Positions 18,548 through 26,915 of a stretch of DNA of 64,000 bases are shown here, piece by piece. Within the stretch, counting starts at the first letter, position 1. Each line of letters opens with the position of its first letter. Where the stretch lies: NCBI GenBank assembly GCA_963746955.1, contig CAVVDR010000009.1:62001-126000 (forward strand), in the 5' to 3' direction. The notes under the pieces were generated by a model that had not been told where the DNA came from, searched no databases, and saw only the letters and a program-made list of their open reading frames with translations. The stretch is from DASQBT01 sp963746955. GTDB lineage: Bacteria; Pseudomonadota; Gammaproteobacteria; Burkholderiales; Thiobacillaceae. Both the position numbers and the translations under genes were made by a program.

Positions 18548-19696
18548 TTAAGCAGAGATAGATAAAGGAATGGAGGGGTTGTCTTCCGGAAGATCTCCAC
18601 CGGCGCGATGGGAATCTGCCGCTTCCACAATCGCCTGCCGCAGAAGATCAAGCCCGGCACCGGTTCTGGCGGAAACCCGAACGGAAGCCATCTTACCATA
18701 TTCGTCCCGCTCGATTCCCGGCTCCAGCCTCGTCAGATCGATTTTGTTGATTACCTGCAATTGTGCAATATGGCTTGCGGCGATCTGCTGCAAAACCTGG
18801 TCGACTTCGTCGATCTGATGGTCCCGAATCGGGCTCGCCCCGTCGACCACGTGCAGCAGCAGGTCCGCCCGGGTGGCGGCTTCAAGGGTGGCATGGAAGG
18901 CGGCAATCAGCTCGTGCGGAAGTTGGGTGATGAAGCCGACCGTATCCGACAGCACCACTTCGCCGCAACCGGACAAATAGAGCTTGCGGCTGGTGGTGTC
19001 CACGGTAGCGAATAACTGGTCGGCCGCGTACACGCCGGCCCGCGTCAGTGCGTTAAACAGGGTCGACTTGCCGGCGTTGGTATAGCCCACCACGGTAACG
19101 GAAAACACTTGATTGCGGGCCCGCGCCCGACGCTGGACTTCGCGCTGTTTCTCCAGCTTTTCGAGCCGCGCCTTGAGCAGCTTGACCCGCTTGCCGATCA
19201 AGCGGCGGTCGGTTTCGAGCTGAGTTTCGCCCGGGCCGCGCAGCCCGATACCGCCTTTTTGCCGTTCCAAGTGGGTCCAGCCGCGCACCAGCCGGGTGGA
19301 TAAATGGGCGAGCTGCGCCAGTTCCACCTGCAGCTTGCCTTCAGCGCTTTGAGCACGGCGGGCAAAAATGTCCAGAATCAGACTGACCCGATCCACCACC
19401 CGGCAACTTATCAACTTCTCCAGGTTACGTTCCTGTGCGGGTGAAAGTTCGTGATTGAAAATGACAACCTCGGCGCCCGCTGCAGCCACCTGGAAGCCGA
19501 TTTCCTCCGCCTTTCCGCTGCCGACAAAATAGCGCGGATCGTGACGGCTGCGCTTGCCCTTGATCAGCCCCGCAATGTCGAGACCGGCCGATTCCGCAAG
19601 ACGTTGTAATTCTTCGGTGCTGTCCAGAAAATCGGGCTCGCCAAAATCCAGGGCAACCAGCAGAGCCTTTTCCCCCCCGGCATGGCGTTCAAACAT
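18548..19696 (-). CDS. hflX: GTPase HflX (ribosome-associated)
   Basis: Obg-type GTPase that binds the 50S subunit and splits stalled ribosomes. The 382-residue product has the N-terminal HflX domain (GSGKAEEIG, VVIFNHELSPAQERNLEK), a coiled linker with GIGLRGPGETQLETDRR, and a G domain with G1 GYTNAGKSTLFN, G3 SDTVGFI and G4 NKID. The ATG shares one base with the hfq stop. Order hfq-hflX-hflK-hflC is the classic cluster. Confidence 0.96.
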   Translation of the reverse strand: MFERHAGGEKALLVALDFGEPDFLDSTEELQRLAESAGLDIAGLIKGKRSRHDPRYFVGSGKAEEIGFQVAAAGAEVVIFNHELSPAQERNLEKLISCRVVDRVSLILDIFARRAQSAEGKLQVELAQLAHLSTRLVRGWTHLERQKGGIGLRGPGETQLETDRRLIGKRVKLLKARLEKLEKQREVQRRARARNQVFSVTVVGYTNAGKSTLFNALTRAGVYAADQLFATVDTTSRKLYLSGCGEVVLSDTVGFITQLPHELIAAFHATLEAATRADLLLHVVDGASPIRDHQIDEVDQVLQQIAASHIAQLQVINKIDLTRLEPGIERDEYGKMASVRVSARTGAGLDLLRQAIVEAADSHRAGGDLPEDNPSIPLSISA

Positions 19697-19935
19697 CAGG
19701 TTGCCACGTCCTCACCGCTATGCATTTGGACCGGCCGTCCCGGAACGACGGTGGAGATCGCGTGTTTGTATACCATCTGGGTAACCGAATTCTTTAGCAG
19801 CACCACATACTGGTCAAAGGACTCCACCTGACCTTGCAACTTGATCCCATTGACCAGATAGATGGAAACCGGGATCAGCTCGCGACGCAATGCATTGAGA
19901 AATGGGTCTTGTAGCAATTGGGGTTTGGCGCCCAT
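19696..19935 (-). CDS. hfq: RNA chaperone Hfq
   Basis: Hexameric Sm-like protein that pairs small RNAs with mRNAs. The 79-residue product carries Sm1 (VSIYLVNGIKLQGQVESFDQ) and Sm2 (YKHAISTVVP), the KH pair at the proximal face and the short C-terminal tail usual in betaproteobacteria. A good ribosome binding site (GGAGAAAA) precedes the ATG. It heads the hfl cluster. Confidence 0.97.
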   Translation of the reverse strand: MGAKPQLLQDPFLNALRRELIPVSIYLVNGIKLQGQVESFDQYVVLLKNSVTQMVYKHAISTVVPGRPVQMHSGEDVAT

Positions 19936-20020
19936 ATTTTTTCTCCATTATTTGATGGACATATCGTTATTTTGCGCTGCCCGACCGCAGGGTTAAAGCT
20001 GGGAAGCTAATTCTAGACCA

Positions 20021-21808
20021 TCAGGAGGCAAATCCGGAATCCAGTTGCGGTGCGCCAAAATAATGCCCCTGCGCCCAGTCAACGCCAAAGTCTCGCAACA
20101 TCATGGCAGTTGCCTCGGTGTCTACCGACTCGGCAATGGTCTTAATGCCCTGTCCCCTAGCCATGGCAACAAGACTGCGCACCAGACCGCGAGACTTTGC
20201 ATCGTCCAGCATGTCTCGCACCAGCCAGCCTTCTATCTTGATGAAGTTCACCGGCAGCTTCGCCAGATAGAGCAGGGAAGAATAACCGCTGCCAAAATCG
20301 TCCAGCGCCAACCTGAAGCCAAAATCGAGCAACGGCTGCAACTCCTGAAAGACTTCGTCCAGATCATGAATGTATTGCCGTTCGGTGATTTGAAATACCA
20401 CGGGCTTGATCGGAGCCAGGGTCACAGTGCAACTCTGACAATAATGCATGGCATTGGCCACCATCTCGTCTACCAGATTGCGGCGCGCCAGAAACTGGGG
20501 CGAAAGGTTCACGAAATGAGCAAAACGAGGATCCTGCGCACCGCTGCCCAGACGGTTCGCACAGCGCTTAAAGACCTGACGGCTGACCTCCAGGTCGATT
20601 TCATGCATCAGATGCAGCCTTTCAGCCGCTTCCACAAACTCCCTTGCGGGCAACATGCGTCCGTCCGGGGCTTCCACCCTGGCCAGCGCTTCGTCGGCCA
20701 CCGGACGGAATTCACCCTGCAATTCCACAATGACCTGGTAGGCTGCCCTGACCCGGTTTTCTCCGGCCGCATGTATCAGCACGCTACCCATCCTCAGCGT
20801 GCTCTTGACGTTGGCGCCGGACAATACGCGGTCCCGACCGGTGCGCTTTGCCTCGTACAAGCAGCTGTCCGCTTCGGCCAAAATGCTGTTCAGGTCCTCC
20901 CTTTCGCCGGGCGATGCCACGCCCGCGCTTAAGGTCACGTTCAGCGGTCCTGCCCGGGTGGGAATGCTGATATTTTTCAACTTCTCGCGCAATCGGTCCA
21001 CGATCGCCACCCCGTCGCCCGGTCCATCAGTGCGCAGGAAAAACAGGAATTCCTCACCTCCCCAGCGCGCCACCCAGTCCTCTTCGCGCAGCAGCGACTG
21101 AAAGAAACCGGCAACGCCGGTAAGCACTTCGTCGCCCACTTCATGACCATAGCGATCATTGACCAGTTTGAAGTGGTCCAGGTCACAGAGCGCCAGGGTA
21201 AAGCCGTGTTGCCTGCGCCGGGCCTGGGCGAGCTCATTGTGCAAGCGTTGCTCGGCGGCGCGACGATTGGGCAGGCCGGTCAGCTGATCAGTGAGCGCCT
21301 GCTTTTCCAGGATCAGGCGCTGTTGCCTCTGCAATAGCAACTGGCCCAACCAGGCTGCCACCAGTTCAAGGAAGGCGATGTTTTCCTCGCTGCTTTCTTC
21401 GTCAAGCGGCAGCCTGCCGGCAAAAGCCAACACTCCCCAGACTCGATCGCCCACCCAGACCGGCGTGCCCACGTAGACCTGCATTTTCATCAGACACGCG
21501 ACCGGCATTGAACCCGTCAGCGGGTTGCCCTGCAGATCGTTGACCAAATGGGAATGCTGCTGTTCATAGACCTCTTGGCAGGGCGTATCCCGCAGCAGCA
21601 TTTCCATCCCGGGTCCGATCCGCCCTTCCGGGTCATAAGCGTATTTCACGCGATACTGGCCATCAACGATTTCGCCCACCATCGCAAGATCCAAGCCAAA
21701 GACCCGACAGGATTCGCCCAGAATGGCCTGAATGCGTTCCCTGTCCTCCAGGTGTCTCCGGGTTGCAAGTTGCCAGATGGAGTAAAGCCGCTCAGACCGC
21801 ACGGGCAT
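20021..21808 (-). CDS. GAF-GGDEF-EAL cyclic-di-GMP signalling protein
   Basis: 595-residue cytoplasmic protein; start chosen at 21808, which has GGGGAGATAAAC upstream. Order: GAF-like sensory domain (about 20-165); GGDEF domain with active-site GGEEF and, five residues before it, an RxxD inhibitory site (REED); EAL domain with EALARV, NLSPQF, ITE, DDFGSGYSSL, an intact Lys in FIKI, AESVD and QGHYF. The usual Asp after that Lys is Glu (KIE). Both cyclase and phosphodiesterase active sites look complete, so either or both activities are possible. No membrane segment. It is next to hfq but in a separate unit. Confidence 0.9.
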   Translation of the reverse strand: MPVRSERLYSIWQLATRRHLEDRERIQAILGESCRVFGLDLAMVGEIVDGQYRVKYAYDPEGRIGPGMEMLLRDTPCQEVYEQQHSHLVNDLQGNPLTGSMPVACLMKMQVYVGTPVWVGDRVWGVLAFAGRLPLDEESSEENIAFLELVAAWLGQLLLQRQQRLILEKQALTDQLTGLPNRRAAEQRLHNELAQARRRQHGFTLALCDLDHFKLVNDRYGHEVGDEVLTGVAGFFQSLLREEDWVARWGGEEFLFFLRTDGPGDGVAIVDRLREKLKNISIPTRAGPLNVTLSAGVASPGEREDLNSILAEADSCLYEAKRTGRDRVLSGANVKSTLRMGSVLIHAAGENRVRAAYQVIVELQGEFRPVADEALARVEAPDGRMLPAREFVEAAERLHLMHEIDLEVSRQVFKRCANRLGSGAQDPRFAHFVNLSPQFLARRNLVDEMVANAMHYCQSCTVTLAPIKPVVFQITERQYIHDLDEVFQELQPLLDFGFRLALDDFGSGYSSLLYLAKLPVNFIKIEGWLVRDMLDDAKSRGLVRSLVAMARGQGIKTIAESVDTEATAMMLRDFGVDWAQGHYFGAPQLDSGFAS

Positions 21809-21932
21809 GTTTATCTCCCCTGTCGTTTTCAACTGATGGCTGGCGCATTTTGCCCTGTGGCGAGCGACGAAATCATGGCTGGAATAATAAGAGAAGATCA
21901 AGCTACTCTAACGACCAAATGATATCCCGGCT

Positions 21933-22106
21933 TCAGTCTTCCAGGACCAAATCGTGCAGTTTTTTTGCCGCCAATTCCGCTGCGATGCTGTCATGCAGAA
22001 TGGAATGCGGGAAGGAGCCGTGTTTCGCTCCGCCTGTCACGGCGTCCAGGCGCGCCAGGGTGTGCTGGCCGACGTCGACCTTGCACCGGACCTCTGCTTC
22101 CGTCAT
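21933..22106 (-). CDS. Possible 57-residue hypothetical protein
   Basis: A frame opening MTEAEVRCKVDVGQHTLARL and ending AAELAAKKLHDLVLED. The composition is protein-like: an acidic start, a central TGGAKHGSFPHS turn, and an amphipathic terminal helix. There is no good ribosome binding site. It lies in the divergent gap between the GGDEF-EAL gene and the PhoD-like gene. I do not recognise a family; it may be a real small gene or an accidental frame. Confidence 0.35.
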   Translation of the reverse strand: MTEAEVRCKVDVGQHTLARLDAVTGGAKHGSFPHSILHDSIAAELAAKKLHDLVLED

Positions 22107-22169
22107 GTCGTAATGTGCCTGGCATGGGAGAATCAAATCCCATGCGGTCAGCCGGGAGGAAACTTTTTC

Positions 22170-23516
22170 ATGCGTCGCGTATTGTTGGTTTTCGGTGTGC
22201 TTGTGAGCGCTTTGGCTGCCTCTTTCCTGCTGAGCGATGGTGCGCGGGCCGAACTGGTGACGATGCAGGGGCCGGTGACCATGCGTACTGCCAGCCTCTG
22301 GGTGCAATCCGATGAATCCGGCCAACTGCGGGTGGAATACCGGGCGGATCAGCAAGCCGCGCAAGCCCGGCAAACCGACCTTGTAAACCTCAACGCGCAG
22401 CAGGATTACAGCGCAACGCTCGAATTGACGGACCTGATGCCGGGGCAAACTTACCTCTACCGCGTGCTGCTGGACGGCCAACCGGCCAGAGACGGGCGCT
22501 TCACCACGCTGCCCGCCTGGCGCAGCAGCGGCAGGCCTTTCGATTTCACCGTGTACTTCGGCACCTGCGCATTTCTGCCGGACAGCGTCTGGGACTGGGG
22601 TCCGCCCTATGGCGGAGGATACGAGATTTTTGACCAGATCGCCGCCCAGGCACTAGCAGACTCGCAACCCAGCTTCATGCTGTGGGGCGGCGACACGGTG
22701 TACTACCGGGAAGCGGATTATGAATCGCCTTGGGGCATGAATGCGCGCCAGCGCGTCGTGCGTCATCATCCGGCCCTGCAAAGGCTGCTGAGTGCCCTGC
22801 CGCACTATGCGATCTGGGACGATCACGATTACGGCCCCAACGATTCCAACCGCAGCTTTGTCCTCAAGGACGCGAGCCTCACGCTATTCAAGCGTTATTG
22901 GCCCAACCCCTCCTTTGGGCTGCCCGAAAAATCCGGAATATTTACCGGGTTCTCCATGGCGGACGCGGACTTCTTTCTGCTCGACGATCGCTGGTACCGC
23001 GACCATGATCGAGCCGCCGAATTTCCCGGCAAGCAGTTGTATGGGCCCGAACAACTCGACTGGCTGAAGAACGCCCTGCTCGCATCGCGCGCCCGCTTCA
23101 AGCTCATCGTCGGCGGCAGCCAGTTTCTCAACGACCGGTCCAGCGCGGAAGGCTGGCAGCACTTCCAGGGCGAACGCCAGGGCTTCCTTGACTGGTTAAT
23201 CCGGAATCGCATCAACGGCGTGATGTTCCTGTCCGGCGACCGGCACCGCACCGAACTGTTGAAGGTGGAGCGCCCCGGCACGTATCCCCTGTACGAGCTG
23301 ACCTGCTCGCCGCTGACTTCGCATCCACGCAAGGCCGGGGCCGAAACCGCCAGTCCCCAGCGGGTGAAAGGCACCCTGACCGAACAGCGCAATTTCTGCA
23401 CCTTGCAGTTCGCCGGCGCGAATCAGGAGCGCACGCTGAGCCTGCGTTCGTTCGACTCGGCTGGAAAACAACTCTGGCAGGTCAGCGTGCCGGCGGAGGA
23501 GCTGCGGTCTCGGTGA
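22170..23516 (+). CDS. Exported PhoD-like metallophosphatase
   Basis: 448-residue protein with a signal peptide (MRRVLLVFGVLVSALAAS..., cleavage after about 28) and ribosome binding site GGGAGGA. After an N-terminal beta-sandwich domain (about 30-120) comes a PhoD-type phosphoesterase with FGTC, MLWGGDTVYYREADYESPWG, IWDDHDYGPNDSN, VGGSQFLND and LSGDRHRTEL, carrying the Asp, Asn and His metal ligands. Such enzymes act as alkaline phosphatase/phosphodiesterase outside the inner membrane. The signal lacks a twin-arginine motif of full form (only MRR), so Sec export is more likely than Tat. A monocistronic unit, convergent with der. Confidence 0.88.
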   Translation: MRRVLLVFGVLVSALAASFLLSDGARAELVTMQGPVTMRTASLWVQSDESGQLRVEYRADQQAAQARQTDLVNLNAQQDYSATLELTDLMPGQTYLYRVLLDGQPARDGRFTTLPAWRSSGRPFDFTVYFGTCAFLPDSVWDWGPPYGGGYEIFDQIAAQALADSQPSFMLWGGDTVYYREADYESPWGMNARQRVVRHHPALQRLLSALPHYAIWDDHDYGPNDSNRSFVLKDASLTLFKRYWPNPSFGLPEKSGIFTGFSMADADFFLLDDRWYRDHDRAAEFPGKQLYGPEQLDWLKNALLASRARFKLIVGGSQFLNDRSSAEGWQHFQGERQGFLDWLIRNRINGVMFLSGDRHRTELLKVERPGTYPLYELTCSPLTSHPRKAGAETASPQRVKGTLTEQRNFCTLQFAGANQERTLSLRSFDSAGKQLWQVSVPAEELRSR

Positions 23517-23527
23517 GCGATCTTGCA

Positions 23528-23556
23528 CCTCTCACCCCGCTTGCGGGGAAAGGGAG
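23528..23556. repeat. GC-rich palindrome, copy B, possible bidirectional terminator
   Basis: CCTCTCACCCCGC, TT, GCGGGGAAAGGGAG between convergent phoD-like and der genes. The CCCCGC/GCGGGG stem could end transcription from both sides, although no U-run follows. It resembles the REP-like repeats at 11311, 50553 and 61214 but is shorter. Confidence 0.5.
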
Positions 23557-23562
23557 ACAGTG

Positions 23563-24969
23563 TCACGCCCCGTACGACCGCCGCCGAAACCGCTTCTCCC
23601 GCCGCGCTCGGTTCTGTTCGCGTTCGGTCAGCACCTTGGGCTTGTTGCGTGCTTCAAATGGGTTGGCGCTGTCGCGAAATTCGATGCGCAGGGGCGTGCC
23701 TTCGAGGTGAAAAGCCTTGCGGAAAGTGTTTTCCAGATAACGCCGGTAATCGCTCTGCACATTGCCCACCGCATTGCCGTGGATCACGACGATGGGTGGA
23801 TTGCTGCCGCCCTGGTGAGCAAACTTGAGCTTGGGCCGGAACAACCCGGTCTTGGGCGGCGCGTGCTGGGCGGTGGCGGCCAGCAGCGTGCGGGTCAGCC
23901 TGGGCGTCGGCAGTTTGGCAAAGGCGGCCTCGTAGGCGCCCATTACGTCTTTCAACAAGCCGCCCAAGCCCTGCGCCTTCAACGCGGAAATGTAGTGGAA
24001 GCGCGCGAAGTTGAGGAACTGCAGCTTGCGTTCAATTTCACGCTTGATGGTGTCGCGCCGATAGTCGTTCAGCCCATCCCATTTGTTCACCGCCAGTACC
24101 AGGGCCCGGCCCGCTTCCAGGATATAACCGGCCATGTGCGCGTCCTGTTCCGATATCTCGCTTTGCGCATCGAGCACGAGCACCGCCACATTGGCGTCCT
24201 CGATCGCCTGCAGGGTCTTGATCACGGAAAACTTCTCCACTGCCTCGAACACCTTGCCGCGGCGCCGCAGGCCGGCCGTATCGATCAGGGTGTAAGCGCG
24301 GCCGTCGCGCTCGAAGTCGACGTAGATGGAATCCCGTGTGGTACCCGGTTGGTCAAAGGAAATGACCCGCTCTGCGCCGACCAGGGCATTGACCAGGGTG
24401 GACTTGCCTACGTTGGGCCGGCCGATGATCGCGATGCGCGGCCGCTGCTGATCCCCAGACTCCGCGTCCGACTCCGCAGCAAAGCCGCTCAGGGCCAGTT
24501 CCACCAACTCCCGCACGCCCTCGCCATGGGCACTCGAGATGGCCAGCGGCGCACCCAGTCCCAGTTCATGAAATTCGGCAGTGACGACATCCGGGTTCAT
24601 GCCTTCGGCCTTGTTCACCGCCAGATGCACCGGACAGAGGGCCTGCCGCAACTTCTGCGCAATCACCTTGTCCTGCGGCGTCATGCCCTGACGGCCATCC
24701 ACCAGAAACACGATTGCATCCGCTTCATCGATCGCCTGCAGGGTCTGGCGCGCCATTTCGTGGTAAATGCCATCCGTGGCCACGGCCTCCAGTCCACCGG
24801 TATCCACCACCAGATAAGGCTTATCCCCCATGCGCCCGCGCCCGTAGTGGCGATCGCGGGTGAGCCCGGGCATGTCATGCACCAAAGCATCGCGGGTCTT
24901 GGTCAGGCGGTTGAAAAGCGTGGACTTGCCGACATTGGGGCGTCCGACCAGTACCAAGGTGGGCAGCAT
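23563..24969 (-). CDS. der: Ribosome biogenesis GTPase Der (EngA)
   Basis: Double-GTPase needed for 50S assembly. The 468-residue product has two G domains, with P-loops GRPNVGKSTLFNR near residue 9 and GRPNVGKSTLVNAL near residue 180, switch motifs DMPGLTRDRHYG and DQPGTTRDSIYVDF, NKAEG and NKWDG base-recognition motifs, a KH-like C-terminal domain and a basic tail. Standard neighbour of bamB and hisS. Confidence 0.97.
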   Translation of the reverse strand: MLPTLVLVGRPNVGKSTLFNRLTKTRDALVHDMPGLTRDRHYGRGRMGDKPYLVVDTGGLEAVATDGIYHEMARQTLQAIDEADAIVFLVDGRQGMTPQDKVIAQKLRQALCPVHLAVNKAEGMNPDVVTAEFHELGLGAPLAISSAHGEGVRELVELALSGFAAESDAESGDQQRPRIAIIGRPNVGKSTLVNALVGAERVISFDQPGTTRDSIYVDFERDGRAYTLIDTAGLRRRGKVFEAVEKFSVIKTLQAIEDANVAVLVLDAQSEISEQDAHMAGYILEAGRALVLAVNKWDGLNDYRRDTIKREIERKLQFLNFARFHYISALKAQGLGGLLKDVMGAYEAAFAKLPTPRLTRTLLAATAQHAPPKTGLFRPKLKFAHQGGSNPPIVVIHGNAVGNVQSDYRRYLENTFRKAFHLEGTPLRIEFRDSANPFEARNKPKVLTEREQNRARREKRFRRRSYGA

Positions 24970-25102
24970 CAGCGATCCAGCAAGACGGAACTACGAAGGG
25001 CACTGGGCCGAAAAAGGGCAGGCCGCGACGCAACCAGAGCCTTGCAGCTCGAATCGGTTTCGCGCCCCGTGCCTTTGTTGATCAACTTTGGCTCAAAAGC
25101 GA

Positions 25103-26272
25103 TCACTTCAGCCTGAACGCCGTCACCGTACCCTTGACGGTCTGCACCGCGATGCCGGGGCCGATGTCCACCGGGGCATAACGGATCGCTCCTCCCTCGG
25201 CCCTGGTGCGGGCAACGAAGCTGCCATCCTCGGCGGACAGCACGTGGACATAGCCTTCGTAGTCACCCACCACGACGATCTTGCCAAGCGCCAGCGGCGC
25301 GCTGACGTTGCGGTTTGCCAGCTTGTCCTGGCGCCACACCGCGCGGCCGCTGTCCTTGTCGTAGGCGGTCACGCCTCCCTTGTCGTCGGTTACGTAGACA
25401 TTCTGATCATCCATGGCCAGTCCGGAGTCGCTGGATGCATCCTTGTTCCAGATGCCATTGCCGTTGGCGCGGTTGAAACACGCTACCCTGCCCTGGTAGG
25501 CCACAGCGCAAACGCGTATTTCATCAACCACCGGGGCACCGGGCACATCCGACACGCGCTCGAGTTCGGTCGCGCCATGCGGCGTCGCGACGCTGGCTTC
25601 CCACAACTGCGCCCCGTTGCGCGCATCCAGCGCGACCAGCTTGCCGCCGCCGAATCCGGCGTAGACCACGTTGTCCTTCAGCGCCAGCCCCTCCGGAACC
25701 GCCAGGCTCAACAACGGAAGCTGACGCGTATAGAACCACTTGCGGCTGCCATCCGCCGCTGCCAGACCATAGATCTTGCCGTCGCCGGTTCGCACCACCA
25801 CGATATCGCCTGCCACCACGGGTATGCCGGCAATCGCACTGGACAACTGCGATTCCCAGCGCTGCTTCCCACTCTTGCTGTCAAGCGCCAGCAATTCACC
25901 CTTGTAGCCGCCCACCAGCACCAGGCCCGCGCCTGTGCCGACACCGGCGGAGATCGTTTTGCGCAAGTCCGCCTTCCACTCCTCGTGCCCATTCTGCACA
26001 TCGAAACGCCGCACCTCGCCACTGCCGCCCGCAGCTAACACGCCATCACCGTCCACCGCCGGACGCAACACCCCTCGGCCCATGTCACCGGTCGAGCCCT
26101 GCCACGCGGAAGCAAGCGTCATGCTGGGCTTGATCTCCGTCAACGGCGTGGGCTGAACCACCGGCTTGGCGCCAATCCCGAACCAGCCCCCGACGGTGTC
26201 CATGGTATTGCTCATCGCGCTGCATCCGCCCAGGGTCAGCGCAGTCAGGCCCACCCAAAACAAGGCTCTCAT
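25103..26272 (-). CDS. bamB: Outer membrane assembly lipoprotein BamB
   Basis: Beta-propeller lipoprotein of the BAM complex that inserts outer-membrane proteins. 389 residues, lipoprotein signal with lipobox L-G-G-C (Cys17), followed by repeated PQQ-like blades (for example GELLALDSKSGKQRWE, GKIYGLAAADGSRKW, GKLVALDARNGAQLWE, GGVTAYDKDSGRAVW). The ATG overlaps the stop of the upstream tetratricopeptide gene by 4 bases. In the order hisS-yfgM-bamB-der. Confidence 0.95.
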   Translation of the reverse strand: MRALFWVGLTALTLGGCSAMSNTMDTVGGWFGIGAKPVVQPTPLTEIKPSMTLASAWQGSTGDMGRGVLRPAVDGDGVLAAGGSGEVRRFDVQNGHEEWKADLRKTISAGVGTGAGLVLVGGYKGELLALDSKSGKQRWESQLSSAIAGIPVVAGDIVVVRTGDGKIYGLAAADGSRKWFYTRQLPLLSLAVPEGLALKDNVVYAGFGGGKLVALDARNGAQLWEASVATPHGATELERVSDVPGAPVVDEIRVCAVAYQGRVACFNRANGNGIWNKDASSDSGLAMDDQNVYVTDDKGGVTAYDKDSGRAVWRQDKLANRNVSAPLALGKIVVVGDYEGYVHVLSAEDGSFVARTRAEGGAIRYAPVDIGPGIAVQTVKGTVTAFRLK

Positions 26273-26907
26273 TTGGCCGGTCCTCCCAGAGCATCCAGCT
26301 TGAATCCCACCAGTTGACGCAACGGGTTCTTCTCATCCAGAGCTTTGTAGGCGGCATCGTAGGCACCCTTGGCTTCCTGGGCCTTGCCCTCGGCCATCAG
26401 CACATCGCCCTTGAGGTCATTGAAGCGGGGCGCAAACGCGTCGCTGTGCGCCGCATTCAACTGGCTCATCGCCGCGTCGTATTCCTTCGCATCGAGCAGA
26501 ACGGCAGCAAGACGCAGACGGGCCAAGTCCTTGAGTCCCGGGTCGCGGGCATGCTCAATCGCCCATTCCAACTGGGCGCGGGCGCTCTTGCTGTCGTTCA
26601 GGCTCAGGTTCACGCCGGCAAGAACCAGCGCGGCCCGCGGTGCATAGCCGGTGCCGGCGTACTTGTCGATGATCATGCCGCCAATTTCCCGCGCCACCTT
26701 GTCATCACCCGCTTCCGCCGCCTGATCAAGCCGGTCGAAGATAACCGCGGCCTGCGCCGCCTGGGTGGCCTGATGGTTCCTCCACCACTGCCAGCCCGCG
26801 GTGGCCGCCAGCGCTCCGACGATGGCGATCGTGACCAAAGTACCCCAGCGATCCCACCAGGCCTTCAGTTCATCGAGTTGTTCCTGTTCTTCCAAATCGA
26901 AGGCCAT
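26269..26907 (-). CDS. YfgM-like membrane-anchored tetratricopeptide protein
   Basis: 212 residues: an N-terminal amphipathic segment (EEQEQLDELKAWWDRWG), one membrane helix at about 22-42, then periplasmic helical repeats of tetratricopeptide type. YfgM in enterobacteria associates with the SecYEG translocon and periplasmic chaperones (DUF2133 family). It starts 8 bases after hisS and overlaps bamB, the conserved arrangement. The function here is taken from the family. Confidence 0.9.
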   Translation of the reverse strand: MAFDLEEQEQLDELKAWWDRWGTLVTIAIVGALAATAGWQWWRNHQATQAAQAAVIFDRLDQAAEAGDDKVAREIGGMIIDKYAGTGYAPRAALVLAGVNLSLNDSKSARAQLEWAIEHARDPGLKDLARLRLAAVLLDAKEYDAAMSQLNAAHSDAFAPRFNDLKGDVLMAEGKAQEAKGAYDAAYKALDEKNPLRQLVGFKLDALGGPAK

Positions 26908-26915
26908 AAGGGCTC

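Noticed and set aside
22107..22481. Upstream extension of the small minus-strand frame at 21933
   Set aside because: It runs through the signal peptide and first domain of the PhoD-like protein on the other strand; only the distal 57 codons could stand alone.
23560..25116. 518-codon open frame on the plus strand opposite der
   Set aside because: It mirrors der codon for codon in a GC-rich region, has no ribosome binding site and no motif; der is unmistakable on the other strand.
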